DNA of 64,000 nucleotides from Neobacillus cucumis (lineage in GTDB: Bacteria > Bacillota > Bacilli > Bacillales > Cytobacillaceae): the NCBI RefSeq assembly GCF_016908975.1, contig NZ_JAFBEX010000004.1, forward strand, positions 124,001 through 188,000, given 5' to 3'. Shown here one piece after another: positions 1-7,274 of this stretch (position 1 is the stretch's first letter; each line of letters begins with the position of its first letter). The translations under genes were made by a program, and so were the position numbers. The notes beneath the pieces are model-generated. The model did not search any database and had not been told where the DNA came from. It worked only from the letters and a program-made list of their open reading frames with translations.

Positions 1-1
1 T

Positions 2-292
2 GTACTGGCTGAAAAAGGAATGCTCGAAGAACCGCTTCAGTCGATTATCGGCACGGATGAGAGTCTTTATGGCGTGGATGAAATCCTGGCATTTTCAATT
101 GTGAATGTGTACGGTTCAATTGGCTTTACCAATTATGGATATATCGATAAACTAAAGCCTGGAATTTTGGCTCATTTAAATGATAAATCAACCGGAGAGT
201 GTCATACATTTTTAGATGATATCGTTGGTGCGATAGCGGCAGCAGCATCAAGCAGACTTGCTCACCGAGCCGCACATGAAGCTGAAGAATAA
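2..292 (+). CDS. yutG: Phosphatidylglycerophosphatase A family protein, C-terminal part
   Basis: This is the last 96 codons of a gene that enters from the left edge; the reading frame is open from base 2. The residues (GMLEEPLQSIIGTDESLYG, then YGSIGFTNYGYIDKLKPG) match the end of the PgpA-like YutG family, which dephosphorylates phosphatidylglycerophosphate at the membrane. The methionine at base 20 is internal, not a start. The family name rests on this fragment and on synteny with yutF, which faces it across a shared hairpin. The catalytic residues lie outside the window. Confidence 0.8.
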   Translation, partial: VLAEKGMLEEPLQSIIGTDESLYGVDEILAFSIVNVYGSIGFTNYGYIDKLKPGILAHLNDKSTGECHTFLDDIVGAIAAAASSRLAHRAAHEAEE

Positions 293-300
293 AGTCGGAA

Positions 301-327
301 AAAGGGATGGATTTTTTCCATCCCTTT
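301..327. terminator. Bidirectional intrinsic terminator between yutG and yutF
   Basis: A perfect 11-bp stem (AAAGGGATGGA / TCCATCCCTTT) closes a five-T loop between two convergent genes. A and T runs at the stem base let it work in either direction. Its right arm reaches the first base of the yutF stop codon. Confidence 0.8.
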
Positions 328-1091
328 TACAGCTCCCATTCATCCAATGAATCAATCGTATACGTTGGTTTTCGATCATACCCTTTTAGCAATTCTTTTG
401 TGGTCACGCCTGTATGGACAAGCAATGTATCCATTCCGGCATTCATTCCCGCTAATATATCGGTATCATAATAATCCCCGACCATCAGCGTTTCTTCTTT
501 AGAAGTTCCTAATACCTTTAAGGCCTGATCCATAATAATCGCTTCCGGCTTGCCGATAAAAATTGGTTTTGTTTGCGTTGAAACCGCGATAACGGAGGTA
601 AGTGAACCATTGCCTGGAAGCAGCCCTCGTTCAGTTGGAATCGCGATATCTCCATTGGTTGAAATAAATGTCGCACCATTGCGGACAGCCAGGCAGGCCA
701 TCGCTAGCTTTTCATAACTGATTTCACGGTCAATTCCCATCACAACGTAGTCTGCATCCTCACCTGCTGCCGCAAATCCTTTTTCTTCTATGGCAGAAAA
801 AAGACCCTCTTCACCTATCACAAAAACACGAGCATCCTTTTTTTGCTCGTAAATATAATTCGCTGTCGCTTGACTTGTGGTAAAAACCAGCTGTTCCTCC
901 GCAGGAATATCAAAGCTATTTAATTTATCTGCTACTTGTGCCGGTGTCCTTGACGAATTATTGGTGACGAATAAATAAGGAATTTGGTTTTCCTTTAGTT
1001 TTTTTACAAAATCAGATGCTGCCTCAATCCGTTCTGTTCCTTTATACATCGTTCCATCTAAATCAATTAAATATCCTTTATATTTTTTCAT
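327..1091 (-). CDS. yutF: HAD-superfamily IIA (NagD-like) sugar phosphatase YutF
   Basis: A 254-residue cytosolic phosphatase of the HAD IIA (TIGR01457-type) family, which hydrolyses small phosphorylated metabolites with Mg2+. HAD motif I is DLDGTMYKG near residues 10-18, with the nucleophile and acid/base Asp pair. Motif II is in FVTNNSS (about 42-48), the motif III Lys is in the IGKPEA stretch (about 179-184), and motif IV is VGDYYDTD (about 203-210). The length is normal for the family. The start ATG follows an AAGGAATGATG stretch. It is probably cotranscribed with yutE, which ends 47 bp upstream. The natural substrate is not known from sequence. Confidence 0.93.
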   Translation of the reverse strand: MKKYKGYLIDLDGTMYKGTERIEAASDFVKKLKENQIPYLFVTNNSSRTPAQVADKLNSFDIPAEEQLVFTTSQATANYIYEQKKDARVFVIGEEGLFSAIEEKGFAAAGEDADYVVMGIDREISYEKLAMACLAVRNGATFISTNGDIAIPTERGLLPGNGSLTSVIAVSTQTKPIFIGKPEAIIMDQALKVLGTSKEETLMVGDYYDTDILAGMNAGMDTLLVHTGVTTKELLKGYDRKPTYTIDSLDEWEL

Positions 1092-1138
1092 CTATAACAT
1101 CATTCCTTCCCAATAGAAATAGACCATATGTTCCGAGC

Positions 1139-1576
1139 TTAATTTCTAAATGCAGATACCGGTCCCAATTCATTGGCTATATAGTCACGTACGCTTGTAG
1201 AAAAAAGCTCTAATTCATGTAGATGTTGTGAAAATTCCTCTTTTAGTTTCTCATGGGAAATTTCAAGATAATCTTGAACAAGTATTTTACGATGCTGAAT
1301 GAGAAGCTTTAAGCTTTCACCGGTTAATGCTGTAACCACCTTTTCATCGATTAAAATATCAATGATATCGTCATAGCTCCCAGGATCACGCATAATAAAG
1401 CCATCGATTATACTATTGCCAACATCTAAAACAGACTCAATCATCATTTGACAAATCCGCTCCAAGGCTGCTTTTTCCACAGGGTTTATCCACTCCTGCT
1501 GACCTTGAAAAAGATGAATTTGTTTTTCTAAAAATTGGAGAGTATGTTCAATTTTTTCCCTATCAACAAAATACAT
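1139..1576 (-). CDS. yutE: DUF86/HepT-like HEPN-domain protein YutE
   Basis: A 145-residue, all-helical DUF86 protein of the HepT-like HEPN class. The family helix 'ALERICQMMIESVLDVGNSI' spans about residues 38-57. In HepT toxins a motif of type R-x4-H-x-Y forms the RNase site; here the matching segment near residue 96 reads RKILVQDY, so the catalytic His is replaced by Gln. No MNT nucleotidyltransferase antitoxin gene lies beside it. It follows the B. subtilis gene order beside yutF, so I read it as a conserved housekeeping gene rather than an active toxin. The start has a good RBS (AAAAGGAAG). Confidence 0.85.
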   Translation of the reverse strand: MYFVDREKIEHTLQFLEKQIHLFQGQQEWINPVEKAALERICQMMIESVLDVGNSIIDGFIMRDPGSYDDIIDILIDEKVVTALTGESLKLLIQHRKILVQDYLEISHEKLKEEFSQHLHELELFSTSVRDYIANELGPVSAFRN

Positions 1577-1728
1577 CTAGTCCACTTCCTTTTACCGCTA
1601 TATGTAATCATTCCATTTCTTATTGTATCACAAATCCAGCCATTCATTTTTTTATCCTCCCAACATAAGGCTAAATTTGATACTATAAAGGAGAGGGAAA
1701 ACTGTTAAACCAAAAGGAGACTAGCCCA

Positions 1729-1995
1729 ATGACGGAACGCTTTTATTTATACGATGATACAGAAAATACGAAAACAAGATTTGTCAGTTTTGTTGGCGAG
1801 AACCAGCGATTTGATTTGGCGATTGTTCACACAAGCCGTCATTATGGAAAATCATTAGTCATGGATATGCAAGGTAATCGTTTTGCGATTATTGGCCAAG
1901 ATGACTTAGAAGAGGAAGGTTATTTAGAGTTTGCCTTTCAATTAAATGAAGAAGATGCCGAAGAACTGCGTAGCTTCCTAGCGGAAATCATTTAA
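1729..1995 (+). CDS. DUF3055 domain-containing protein
   Basis: A small acidic cytosolic protein of 88 residues with the DUF3055 pattern seen across Bacillaceae: RFYLYDDTENTKTRFVSF at the N-terminus, then RHYGK and NRFAIIGQDDLEEEGYLE. Its function is unknown. The start follows AAAGGAG at 9-nt spacing. The next gene begins 57 bp downstream on the same strand, so the two may be cotranscribed. No signal peptide or membrane segment is visible. Confidence 0.85.
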   Translation: MTERFYLYDDTENTKTRFVSFVGENQRFDLAIVHTSRHYGKSLVMDMQGNRFAIIGQDDLEEEGYLEFAFQLNEEDAEELRSFLAEII

Positions 1996-2051
1996 ACATT
2001 ACACATGTTTTTTCTTAAGCCTTCCAATAATAAGGCTAAAGGAGTGAAAAC

Positions 2052-2336
2052 ATGACAAATAAAGGCTCGGAAAAATATACAGAATTATCAAATGTTGAAA
2101 AACAACATAACTATCTGACTGCCCAAGAATTTCCTGAAGGACCTTTTGGTTCACCCATTCGAGCAAAAGAACCCGTTCAAAATAAGAGTACACCATGGCA
2201 GGAAGGGCAACGCTATTACAGCAATTTTAATTATGAAAATAAATCCTTACACCAAGATATCCCAAGGCAAATGGAGGGCGCCCACCCCACCCATGATGAT
2301 CCGAATACGGATGAGCAACCGCCTTACGATAATTAA
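2052..2336 (+). CDS. Hypothetical hydrophilic protein, 94 aa
   Basis: An unrecognised 94-residue protein preceded by a strong RBS (AAAGGAG, 6-7 nt before ATG). It is very hydrophilic and disordered-looking, rich in N, Q, P, E and Y, with no membrane segment, Cys residues or obvious domain. The C-terminus is a run of His, Asp and Pro (HPTHDDPNTDEQPPYDN). It sits between a DUF3055 gene and a dispersed repeat that begins at its stop codon. A spore-associated role is possible given the neighbourhood, but nothing in the sequence proves it. Confidence 0.65.
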   Translation: MTNKGSEKYTELSNVEKQHNYLTAQEFPEGPFGSPIRAKEPVQNKSTPWQEGQRYYSNFNYENKSLHQDIPRQMEGAHPTHDDPNTDEQPPYDN

Positions 2337-2480
2337 AAGCGGAAGCGCCCGTTTAGCGCACGACAGGACTGGAGCCCTTCGACTGAGATAAAGGAAACAC
2401 GGAGCTCAAGTCGATTCGATGTTGACTTATCGTAGGGAGATGGGCGAAGTACACTAGTCGCTGGGCGCTGGAGCTGGATA
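2337..2480. repeat. Dispersed Bacillus intergenic palindromic repeat, copy 1 (full length)
   Basis: The element starts AAGCGGAAGCGCCCG and ends CTGGGCGCTGGAGCTGGAT, so its outer arms pair (AGCGCCC with GGGCGCT), with further internal inverted segments. The ending matches copy 2 at 3615-3740 (GGCACCTGGAGCTAGAC). The beginning resembles the two short copies at 5903 and 6837 (AAAAGCGCAAGCGCC). It lies exactly in an intergenic gap and encodes no protein. Confidence 0.7.
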
Positions 2481-2492
2481 TTTCCCAAAAAA

Positions 2493-2527
2493 AGAAGGGT
2501 CAGTTATCTGATCCTTCTCATTTTTTT
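2493..2527. terminator. Bidirectional intrinsic terminator
   Basis: AGAAGGGTCAG and CTGATCCTTCT form an 11-bp stem with one G-T pair and a four-base loop. A seven-T run follows on the plus strand and an A run precedes it, so it can end both the DUF3055 unit and yutD, whose stop codon overlaps the hairpin edge. Confidence 0.75.
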
Positions 2528-2793
2528 ACTTTTTTCAATACAAAAAAGGCACAGCCAAAGTTGCAGTATTCATACAAATATTCACTTAGGGTACTGATTT
2601 TTGTATCAAATGTAGCCTTTTGATTTTGGTCATCAAAAAACCCCTTAAGACGGAGCTGTCCATATCCCCAATCGCCTACAATATAATCATATCTCGCTAA
2701 AATATCACTGTACCTTGCTTTCAAGGCTTCCTCATTATAGGCATTTCGATATTCCTGAAGAATTTCATATGTGGTATTGTTAATCACAATCAT
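2518..2793 (-). CDS. yutD: YutD family protein (DUF1027)
   Basis: A 91-residue cytosolic protein with the signature central block of the YutD family: RYSDILARYDYIVGDWGYGQ (about residues 26-45) followed by LRLKGFF, FDTKIS and EYCNFGCAFFVLKK. The family is conserved in Firmicutes and its function is unknown. It is slightly shorter than typical members (about 100 aa), with only a short Lys-rich tail after the CNFGCAFF motif. The start follows a GAGGTG RBS. It is monocistronic, between a terminator and the divergent lipoprotein gene. Confidence 0.92.
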   Translation of the reverse strand: MIVINNTTYEILQEYRNAYNEEALKARYSDILARYDYIVGDWGYGQLRLKGFFDDQNQKATFDTKISTLSEYLYEYCNFGCAFFVLKKVKK

Positions 2794-2911
2794 TGTATCA
2801 CCTCATTTTTAGCCGACAAATTCCTACTTTCCATTATACCCGATTCACCATCAATTGCTAAGAAAATAAATACCTGCTTTGGTCATCCTAAGGATAGGAG
2901 GTGCTAAAGCT

Positions 2912-3613
2912 TTGAAAAAACTACTCATTATCACAGGTTTATGTACGATCACGGCCTTGAGCGGATGTACGAAGGATACCGGAAAAAACGACATGTATGA
3001 AGAGAGCGGCAACACGATTAATGTAAATAATAAGCAGCATGAACTATACAATGAAGGCGCAGGCCGCGGGATTCGCAATAAGACATCAAGTTATGGCTAT
3101 GTCCGTCATCAAAAAAGCCCAATAATGAATGATAAAACCGCAAATACTCATTACGCAGGCCTTGACCGTGAGCAAGTAGCGAATATTATTAGCAAGTACA
3201 GTGCGAATATCCCGAATGTAAACGATGTGGCCACACTTGTAACCGACCAAGAGGTCTTAATCGCCTATGACACGGATTCGAAGAAACGCAACTTGACAGC
3301 GGATCAAGTGAAAAAGACGGCTCTTTCAGTGGTTCCGCGCTATTACCATGTGTATGTGTCAGATAACACCAAATTGATGCGTGATGTCGAGAATCTTGCA
3401 AATGTTGATTCCACAAGTCGGCATGCCCGCACCACCGTTAATAGTGTTATTAAGCAAATGTTAAAGTCTCCTCAAGGCTCTCGTGTTAATGCAAGTGAAG
3501 ACGAAAATGGTCGAACACAGGAAGACTTTAATTACAAAAACATGCCAAATTCCAATAATAAAAACATAATTAAATCTAAAAACACCAATCAAAATTCCAG
3601 GATGAGTCAATAA
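2912..3613 (+). CDS. yutC: YhcN/YlaJ family sporulation lipoprotein (YutC-like)
   Basis: A predicted spore lipoprotein of 233 residues. I place the start at TTG 2912, because a perfect AGGAGG lies 10 nt upstream and the product then begins with a textbook lipoprotein signal: KK, a hydrophobic stretch and lipobox LSGC with Cys19. An upstream ATG at 2879 lacks an RBS and would spoil the signal. The YhcN/YlaJ domain follows (about 80-180), with AGLDREQVANIISKY and the PRYYHVYVSDN block. The tail is Asn/Lys-rich and low complexity. Members of this family are made in the forespore and affect germination or outgrowth. Confidence 0.85.
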   Translation: MKKLLIITGLCTITALSGCTKDTGKNDMYEESGNTINVNNKQHELYNEGAGRGIRNKTSSYGYVRHQKSPIMNDKTANTHYAGLDREQVANIISKYSANIPNVNDVATLVTDQEVLIAYDTDSKKRNLTADQVKKTALSVVPRYYHVYVSDNTKLMRDVENLANVDSTSRHARTTVNSVIKQMLKSPQGSRVNASEDENGRTQEDFNYKNMPNSNNKNIIKSKNTNQNSRMSQ

Positions 3614-3614
3614 G

Positions 3615-3740
3615 AACAGCGTAAGGTGCTTAGACTTCGGCGACAAGCACAAGACGAGCCGGTCAAAAGGTTGTTCTTTAACCTTTTGGACGGATTGGCT
3701 TGTGACCTCGAGCCGATGGCACCTGGAGCTAGACAATTTT
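3615..3740. repeat. Dispersed Bacillus intergenic palindromic repeat, copy 2
   Basis: The long nested stem-loop starts at AACAGCGTAAGGTGCTTAGAC and ends GGCACCTGGAGCTAGAC. The inner hairpin pairs GTCAAAAGGTT with AACCTTTTGGAC around GTTCTTT. Flanking segments pair AAGC with GCTT and AGGTGC with GCACCT. The end block matches copy 1 at 2337-2480. It begins immediately after the lipoprotein stop codon. Confidence 0.7.
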
Positions 3741-3774
3741 CGAAGTCGCAATACTATAAATTCTATACAACAAA

Positions 3775-3801
3775 AGAGTTCAGACCCATTGGCTGAACTC
3801 T
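3775..3801. terminator. Intrinsic terminator shared by the lipoprotein gene and lipA
   Basis: A perfect 9-bp stem, AGAGTTCAG / CTGAACTCT, with a nine-base loop lies between the convergent genes. T-rich sequence follows on the plus strand and A-rich sequence precedes it. Confidence 0.75.
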
Positions 3802-3809
3802 CTTTCATT

Positions 3810-4730
3810 TTAAGCCTCTTTTGCTTCTTCTTTTTCACCAAGCATTTGCTTATGCTTCGCTGCTGCATTCACTTGTTCATCAGCATGGTAAGAAGAACGA
3901 ACTAATGGACCCGCTTCACAGTGGCTAAAACCTTTACTAATCGCAATTTCTTGTAATTCTTTAAACTCATCAGGATGATAATATTTTTGAACCTTTAAAT
4001 GGCTTTTGGTCGGCTGTAAATACTGTCCAATGGTCATAATATCGACATTATTGGCCCTTAAATCATCCATAACCTCTAGGATTTCCTCTTTTGTTTCTCC
4101 AAGACCAATCATTAAGCTTGATTTGGTAGGAATAGTAGGCTGCATTTCTTTCGCACGACGGAGAAATTCAAGAGAACGGTCATATTTGGCACGCGCACGG
4201 ACTCTTGGGGTCAAACGTCTAACGGTCTCAATATTATGATTTAGAATGTCTGGCTTTGCATCCATCAATAATTTGAGGTTCTCTTCCTTACCACCCATGT
4301 CAGAAGGAAGCACTTCAATACTTGTAAATGGATTTTTACGACGAATAGCACGTACGGTTTCAGCAAATACTGCTGCACCGCCATCCTTTAAATCATCACG
4401 GGCTACAGCTGTTACTACAACATGCTTTAGATTCATTTGTTGAACAGAATCAGCCACTCGTTCTGGCTCTTGCCAATCAAGCTCGGTTGGTAAACCGGTT
4501 TTAACGGCACAGAAACGGCATGCTCGTGTACATGTATCACCCAAGATCATAAACGTAGCTGTACGTCTTACTGCCCAGCATTCATGAATATTTGGACATC
4601 TCGCTTCTTCACAAACCGTATGAAGATTTTTTTCCCGCATCATTTTTTTTAAGCCTGTGTAGGACTCATTGGTGTTTAATTTTATTTTAAGCCATTCCGG
4701 CTTACGTAAAATGTCTTCTGTATTACTCAT
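3810..4730 (-). CDS. lipA: Lipoyl synthase LipA
   Basis: A radical-SAM enzyme that inserts two sulfurs into protein-bound octanoyl groups to make lipoyl cofactors. The auxiliary 4Fe-4S ligands are in [12 protein letters not shown] (Cys40, Cys45, Cys51) and the SAM-cluster ligands are CTRACRFC (Cys67, Cys71, Cys74). The family C-terminal block [10 protein letters not shown] is present. I start at ATG 4730 because GAGGAG lies 7 nt upstream and the product begins [15 protein letters not shown]; longer frames add an unrelated leader. The result is 306 aa, normal size. In Bacillus lipoate is assembled on GcvH first; gcvH lies at 58.8 kb. The cluster supply is presumably the SUF machinery at 47-52 kb. 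Confidence 0.97.
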   Translation of the reverse strand: MSNTEDILRKPEWLKIKLNTNESYTGLKKMMREKNLHTVCEEARCPNIHECWAVRRTATFMILGDTCTRACRFCAVKTGLPTELDWQEPERVADSVQQMNLKHVVVTAVARDDLKDGGAAVFAETVRAIRRKNPFTSIEVLPSDMGGKEENLKLLMDAKPDILNHNIETVRRLTPRVRARAKYDRSLEFLRRAKEMQPTIPTKSSLMIGLGETKEEILEVMDDLRANNVDIMTIGQYLQPTKSHLKVQKYYHPDEFKELQEIAISKGFSHCEAGPLVRSSYHADEQVNAAAKHKQMLGEKEEAKEA

Positions 4731-4892
4731 TTTTACACTCCTCAAAATCAAAAAATTGAGTTCTCCTGTCACTTTATCATACCAGAGGGTGAACAACAAG
4801 CAATTCATTTTCGATTACCAATTATTGACCATCATGAAAAATCTTAAAGTTCGCACACTAAACTTGTACATTACTCGGAAGGAGGATTCCTG

Positions 4893-5897
4893 TTGCGGGC
4901 TGTTCTCATTATTGGAACCATCCTTATATTGTTCGCTTCCACTTTGTCTGTCAGGGATGCTCATGCACAAGAATTCGATCCCTATCAAGAAAGAATGAAG
5001 CTTTATAAAAAGGTGGAAACAATCACCCAAATCCCTTGGTATTATTTAGCGGCTATTGATCAATATGAAAGAAGTGTCCGCCAAGCTCGTAGGGACTTAC
5101 CAAAAATAGATGGCAACATTGGTATCTACTTTCGTCCTGAAGTATGGTCAGGAGTGACAAACCCTAATCCTAACGAAGAAAATCCCGCTGTTATCCAGCT
5201 TTTTGATGGAATGGGGGTTGACGGCGACGGTGACGGGAAAGCAAGTTTAAAGAGTGATGAAGATGTTTTATATGCATTTGCAAATTATCTTCTTTCATAC
5301 GGTGTGGACCCTGATAATATAAAAATTGGGTTATGGAACTACTACCATCGTGATAGAACGGTCGGGATTATTGCTGGAAAAGCAAAAATATACCGCCACT
5401 TTGGTCGATTGAATTTAGATAAAAAAGCGTTCCCTGTCCCATTATCCAGTAATCATAGTTATCGTAGTACATGGGGAGATGCACGTGGCTGGGGCGGCCG
5501 AAGAATGCATGAAGGTACGGATATATTCGCCAATTATGGAGTCCCTGTCCGAGCCACAGGCTATGGAATTGTTGAAATGAAAGGCTGGAATAAGTTTGGC
5601 GGCTGGCGAATTGGCATTCGGGATATTAACAATACGTATCATTATTTTGCCCATCTTAGCGGCTTTGCCAAGAATTTAAGGGTTGGGCAGGTTGTGGAAC
5701 CCGGAATGGTCATAGGTGGTGTAGGCAGCTCAGGTTATGGTCCTCCGGGAACATCCGGGAAGTTCCCCCCACATTTACATTATGGCATGTACAAAGATAA
5801 TGGAATCACGGAATGGTCATTTGACCCCTATCCCCATTTAGCCCAGTGGAAACGACTGGAACGAATCGAGATTCGAAAAGCAAGAAACTCGAAGTGA
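4893..5897 (+). CDS. lytH: Sporulation L-Ala-D-Glu endopeptidase LytH (M23 family)
   Basis: A secreted M23 zinc peptidase of 334 residues corresponding to LytH (YunA), which trims cortex peptidoglycan to single L-Ala side chains during spore maturation. The start is TTG 4893, with AAGGAGG 7 nt upstream. A signal-type hydrophobic segment spans residues 3-20 and a likely cleavage site follows AHA. The M23 zinc motifs are HEGTD (His206, Asp210) and HLH (His294, His296). A loop at 110-119 (DGDGDGKASL) looks like a calcium-binding EF-hand-type loop. It sits between lipA and yunB as in B. subtilis. In that species the gene is expressed in the mother cell. Confidence 0.93.
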   Translation: MRAVLIIGTILILFASTLSVRDAHAQEFDPYQERMKLYKKVETITQIPWYYLAAIDQYERSVRQARRDLPKIDGNIGIYFRPEVWSGVTNPNPNEENPAVIQLFDGMGVDGDGDGKASLKSDEDVLYAFANYLLSYGVDPDNIKIGLWNYYHRDRTVGIIAGKAKIYRHFGRLNLDKKAFPVPLSSNHSYRSTWGDARGWGGRRMHEGTDIFANYGVPVRATGYGIVEMKGWNKFGGWRIGIRDINNTYHYFAHLSGFAKNLRVGQVVEPGMVIGGVGSSGYGPPGTSGKFPPHLHYGMYKDNGITEWSFDPYPHLAQWKRLERIEIRKARNSK

Positions 5898-5902
5898 TAA
5901 TA

Positions 5903-5933
5903 AGAAAAGCGCAAGCGCCTTGGTCAGCCCCGA
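5903..5933 (+). repeat. Short dispersed repeat 'AGAAAAGCGCAAGCGCC', copy 1
   Basis: A 31-bp stretch is identical to 6837-6867 in the same orientation (AGAAAAGCGCAAGCGCCTTG, then GTCAGCCCCGA). Its start resembles the longer palindromic repeat at 2337. It sits between the lytH stop codon and its terminator, and appears to be a truncated 5' end of the longer family. Confidence 0.8.
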
Positions 5934-5945
5934 TATTGTTATTTT

Positions 5946-5979
5946 AAAATAGGACTGTCCTTAGCGGCAGTCCTATTTT
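5946..5979. terminator. Intrinsic terminator between lytH and yunB
   Basis: A perfect 12-bp stem, AAAATAGGACTG / CAGTCCTATTTT, encloses a ten-base loop. Its A and T flanks make it usable by both convergent genes. Confidence 0.85.
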
Positions 5980-5990
5980 GAGTCTCTATT

Positions 5991-6776
5991 TTAGTCTTTT
6001 TTGCTTGCCTTCTTACTTGTATCAGTACTTTCAGGTATCTGTATGGAAGGTGTTAAATTCCCGCCGCTATTATAAAATTGAGGTACCTCTCCTTCAACAA
6101 GTGTTCCACCAACTGGAATGCTTTGTTTCAGTTTCGTCACTTCCGTTGCAAACGGCGTTACAATTTGTACGGATACCTTAATTTGGACGGCAACCTCCAT
6201 CCATGTATTGTTGATTCCCATAGCTTTTGTGGAAATATGCACGTCCGGTTCTACTTCACCAATAGCGTGGAATTTGACAGGAATTTTTGGGCCCATATTA
6301 CCTAATAACGTGATGTTAGTTGCCTGCCCTAAAGGAATATACCAAACAATTCCGTCTTCCTTTTCAGTCTTATGCGTTTCAATATCGACATCATTTTCCA
6401 ATAAAGCAATATCGCCTTTTTCTGCTGTTTTTAAGTTCTTTATAATCTGTGCGGTGGTATCTGCCAAGACCCTATTAATTAAATCGGTATTCAATTGGGC
6501 GTTTTGTCCTTTCCCGTTGCTGCCTGGTACAATTTTAATCACATTATTGTTATCACCAACATTGGTCGTACGTTTGGTAATTGCTCTGTTAATAACAAGC
6601 GAAGCAATATTTCGAGTTTCAGTAGTAGCAATACTCATTAAAGTTGGCTCAATACCCTTATTTACAAGCCATAATCCCGAGGCTGACGTGAATAAGAAAA
6701 GTATAAAGGATAACAACAAGACGTAACGGAATGGAAGCGGTCCCCGAATGCGAGCCCGTCTTGAAAACTTAGCCAA
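5991..6776 (-). CDS. yunB: Sporulation protein YunB
   Basis: A membrane-anchored sporulation protein of about 261 residues. After a basic N-terminus (KFSRRARIRGPLPFR) comes one transmembrane segment (YVLLLSFILFLFTSASGLWL), then an extracytoplasmic domain. That domain contains the characteristic VNKGIEPTLMSIA and the PIGQ/IPVGG-type block near the end. The tail is Ser/Thr/Lys-rich. I prefer TTG 6776 as start, since the AAGGGGGG RBS directly abuts ATG 6782 and leaves it no spacing, whereas TTG has 6 nt. Members of this family are required for efficient sporulation in B. subtilis; the biochemical role is unknown. Confidence 0.88.
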   Translation of the reverse strand: MAKFSRRARIRGPLPFRYVLLLSFILFLFTSASGLWLVNKGIEPTLMSIATTETRNIASLVINRAITKRTTNVGDNNNVIKIVPGSNGKGQNAQLNTDLINRVLADTTAQIIKNLKTAEKGDIALLENDVDIETHKTEKEDGIVWYIPLGQATNITLLGNMGPKIPVKFHAIGEVEPDVHISTKAMGINNTWMEVAVQIKVSVQIVTPFATEVTKLKQSIPVGGTLVEGEVPQFYNSGGNLTPSIQIPESTDTSKKASKKD

Positions 6777-6836
6777 GAACATCCCCCCTTCTTTTAAATA
6801 TGTATGCAAAGAAAGGGTGAACTAGCCCAATTAAAA

Positions 6837-6867
6837 AGAAAAGCGCAAGCGCCTTGGTCAGCCCCGA
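6837..6867 (+). repeat. Short dispersed repeat 'AGAAAAGCGCAAGCGCC', copy 2
   Basis: Identical over 31 bp to 5903-5933 and in the same orientation. The two copies flank yunB on either side. Similarity stops after GCCCCGA in both. Confidence 0.8.
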
Positions 6868-6881
6868 AATTTCTCATAAAA

Positions 6882-6906
6882 AAAAGCTTGCATATTGCAA
6901 GCTTTT
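6882..6906 (-). terminator. Intrinsic terminator of yunC
   Basis: A perfect 11-bp stem, AAAAGCTTGCA / TGCAAGCTTTT, has a three-base loop. The A run at 6878-6885 becomes the T tract for minus-strand transcription. The hairpin overlaps the yunC stop codon. Confidence 0.85.
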
Positions 6907-7207
6907 AGATCATTTTAAGCAAGGCATCCTTCCCAATCATTCCCTTATGAATCCCAAGTTCCTCTGCTTCCCATGTCACTGACTCTAATGGGGCATTTAG
7001 AAGCTGTTCAATCGTCCGAACGCCTACAGCCCGCCCAGCAATGATTTTTCGATCCTTTAATTGATCGTTTAATAGGCCTACATCCAAAGCACCGCACATG
7101 ATATAGCCCTTATCATTTGAAACGGTAAGCAAGGTGGTTTTAGGGAGTAACACGGTAACAGCCAAGAAGGTATGACCATTAATTTCAATTGGCGAAAGCT
7201 CAATCAA
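6905..7207 (-). CDS. yunC: YunC family protein (DUF1805)
   Basis: A 100-residue cytosolic DUF1805 protein. It shows the family blocks LLPKTTLLTVSNDKGYIMCG (about 20-39) and GRAVGVRTIEQLL (about 58-70), with a compact alpha/beta pattern. The start is TTG, preceded by GGAGTGAGG. The function is unknown; an archaeal or phage-like regulatory role has not been shown. It is preceded by yunD, 67 bp away on the same strand. Confidence 0.9.
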   Translation of the reverse strand: MIELSPIEINGHTFLAVTVLLPKTTLLTVSNDKGYIMCGALDVGLLNDQLKDRKIIAGRAVGVRTIEQLLNAPLESVTWEAEELGIHKGMIGKDALLKMI

Positions 7208-7274
7208 TGGTTCCTCACTCCTTTCCTTACTATCACAATATGATTATAAGGATTGAAGAGTAACAGGCTATAGA

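Noticed and set aside
2879..2911. Upstream ATG start for the YhcN/YlaJ lipoprotein
   Set aside because: It lacks an RBS and adds residues in front of a complete lipoprotein signal, while TTG 2912 follows AGGAGG.
4731..4808. Extended N-terminus for LipA
   Set aside because: The added residues are unrelated to LipA, and ATG 4730 has GAGGAG at correct spacing.
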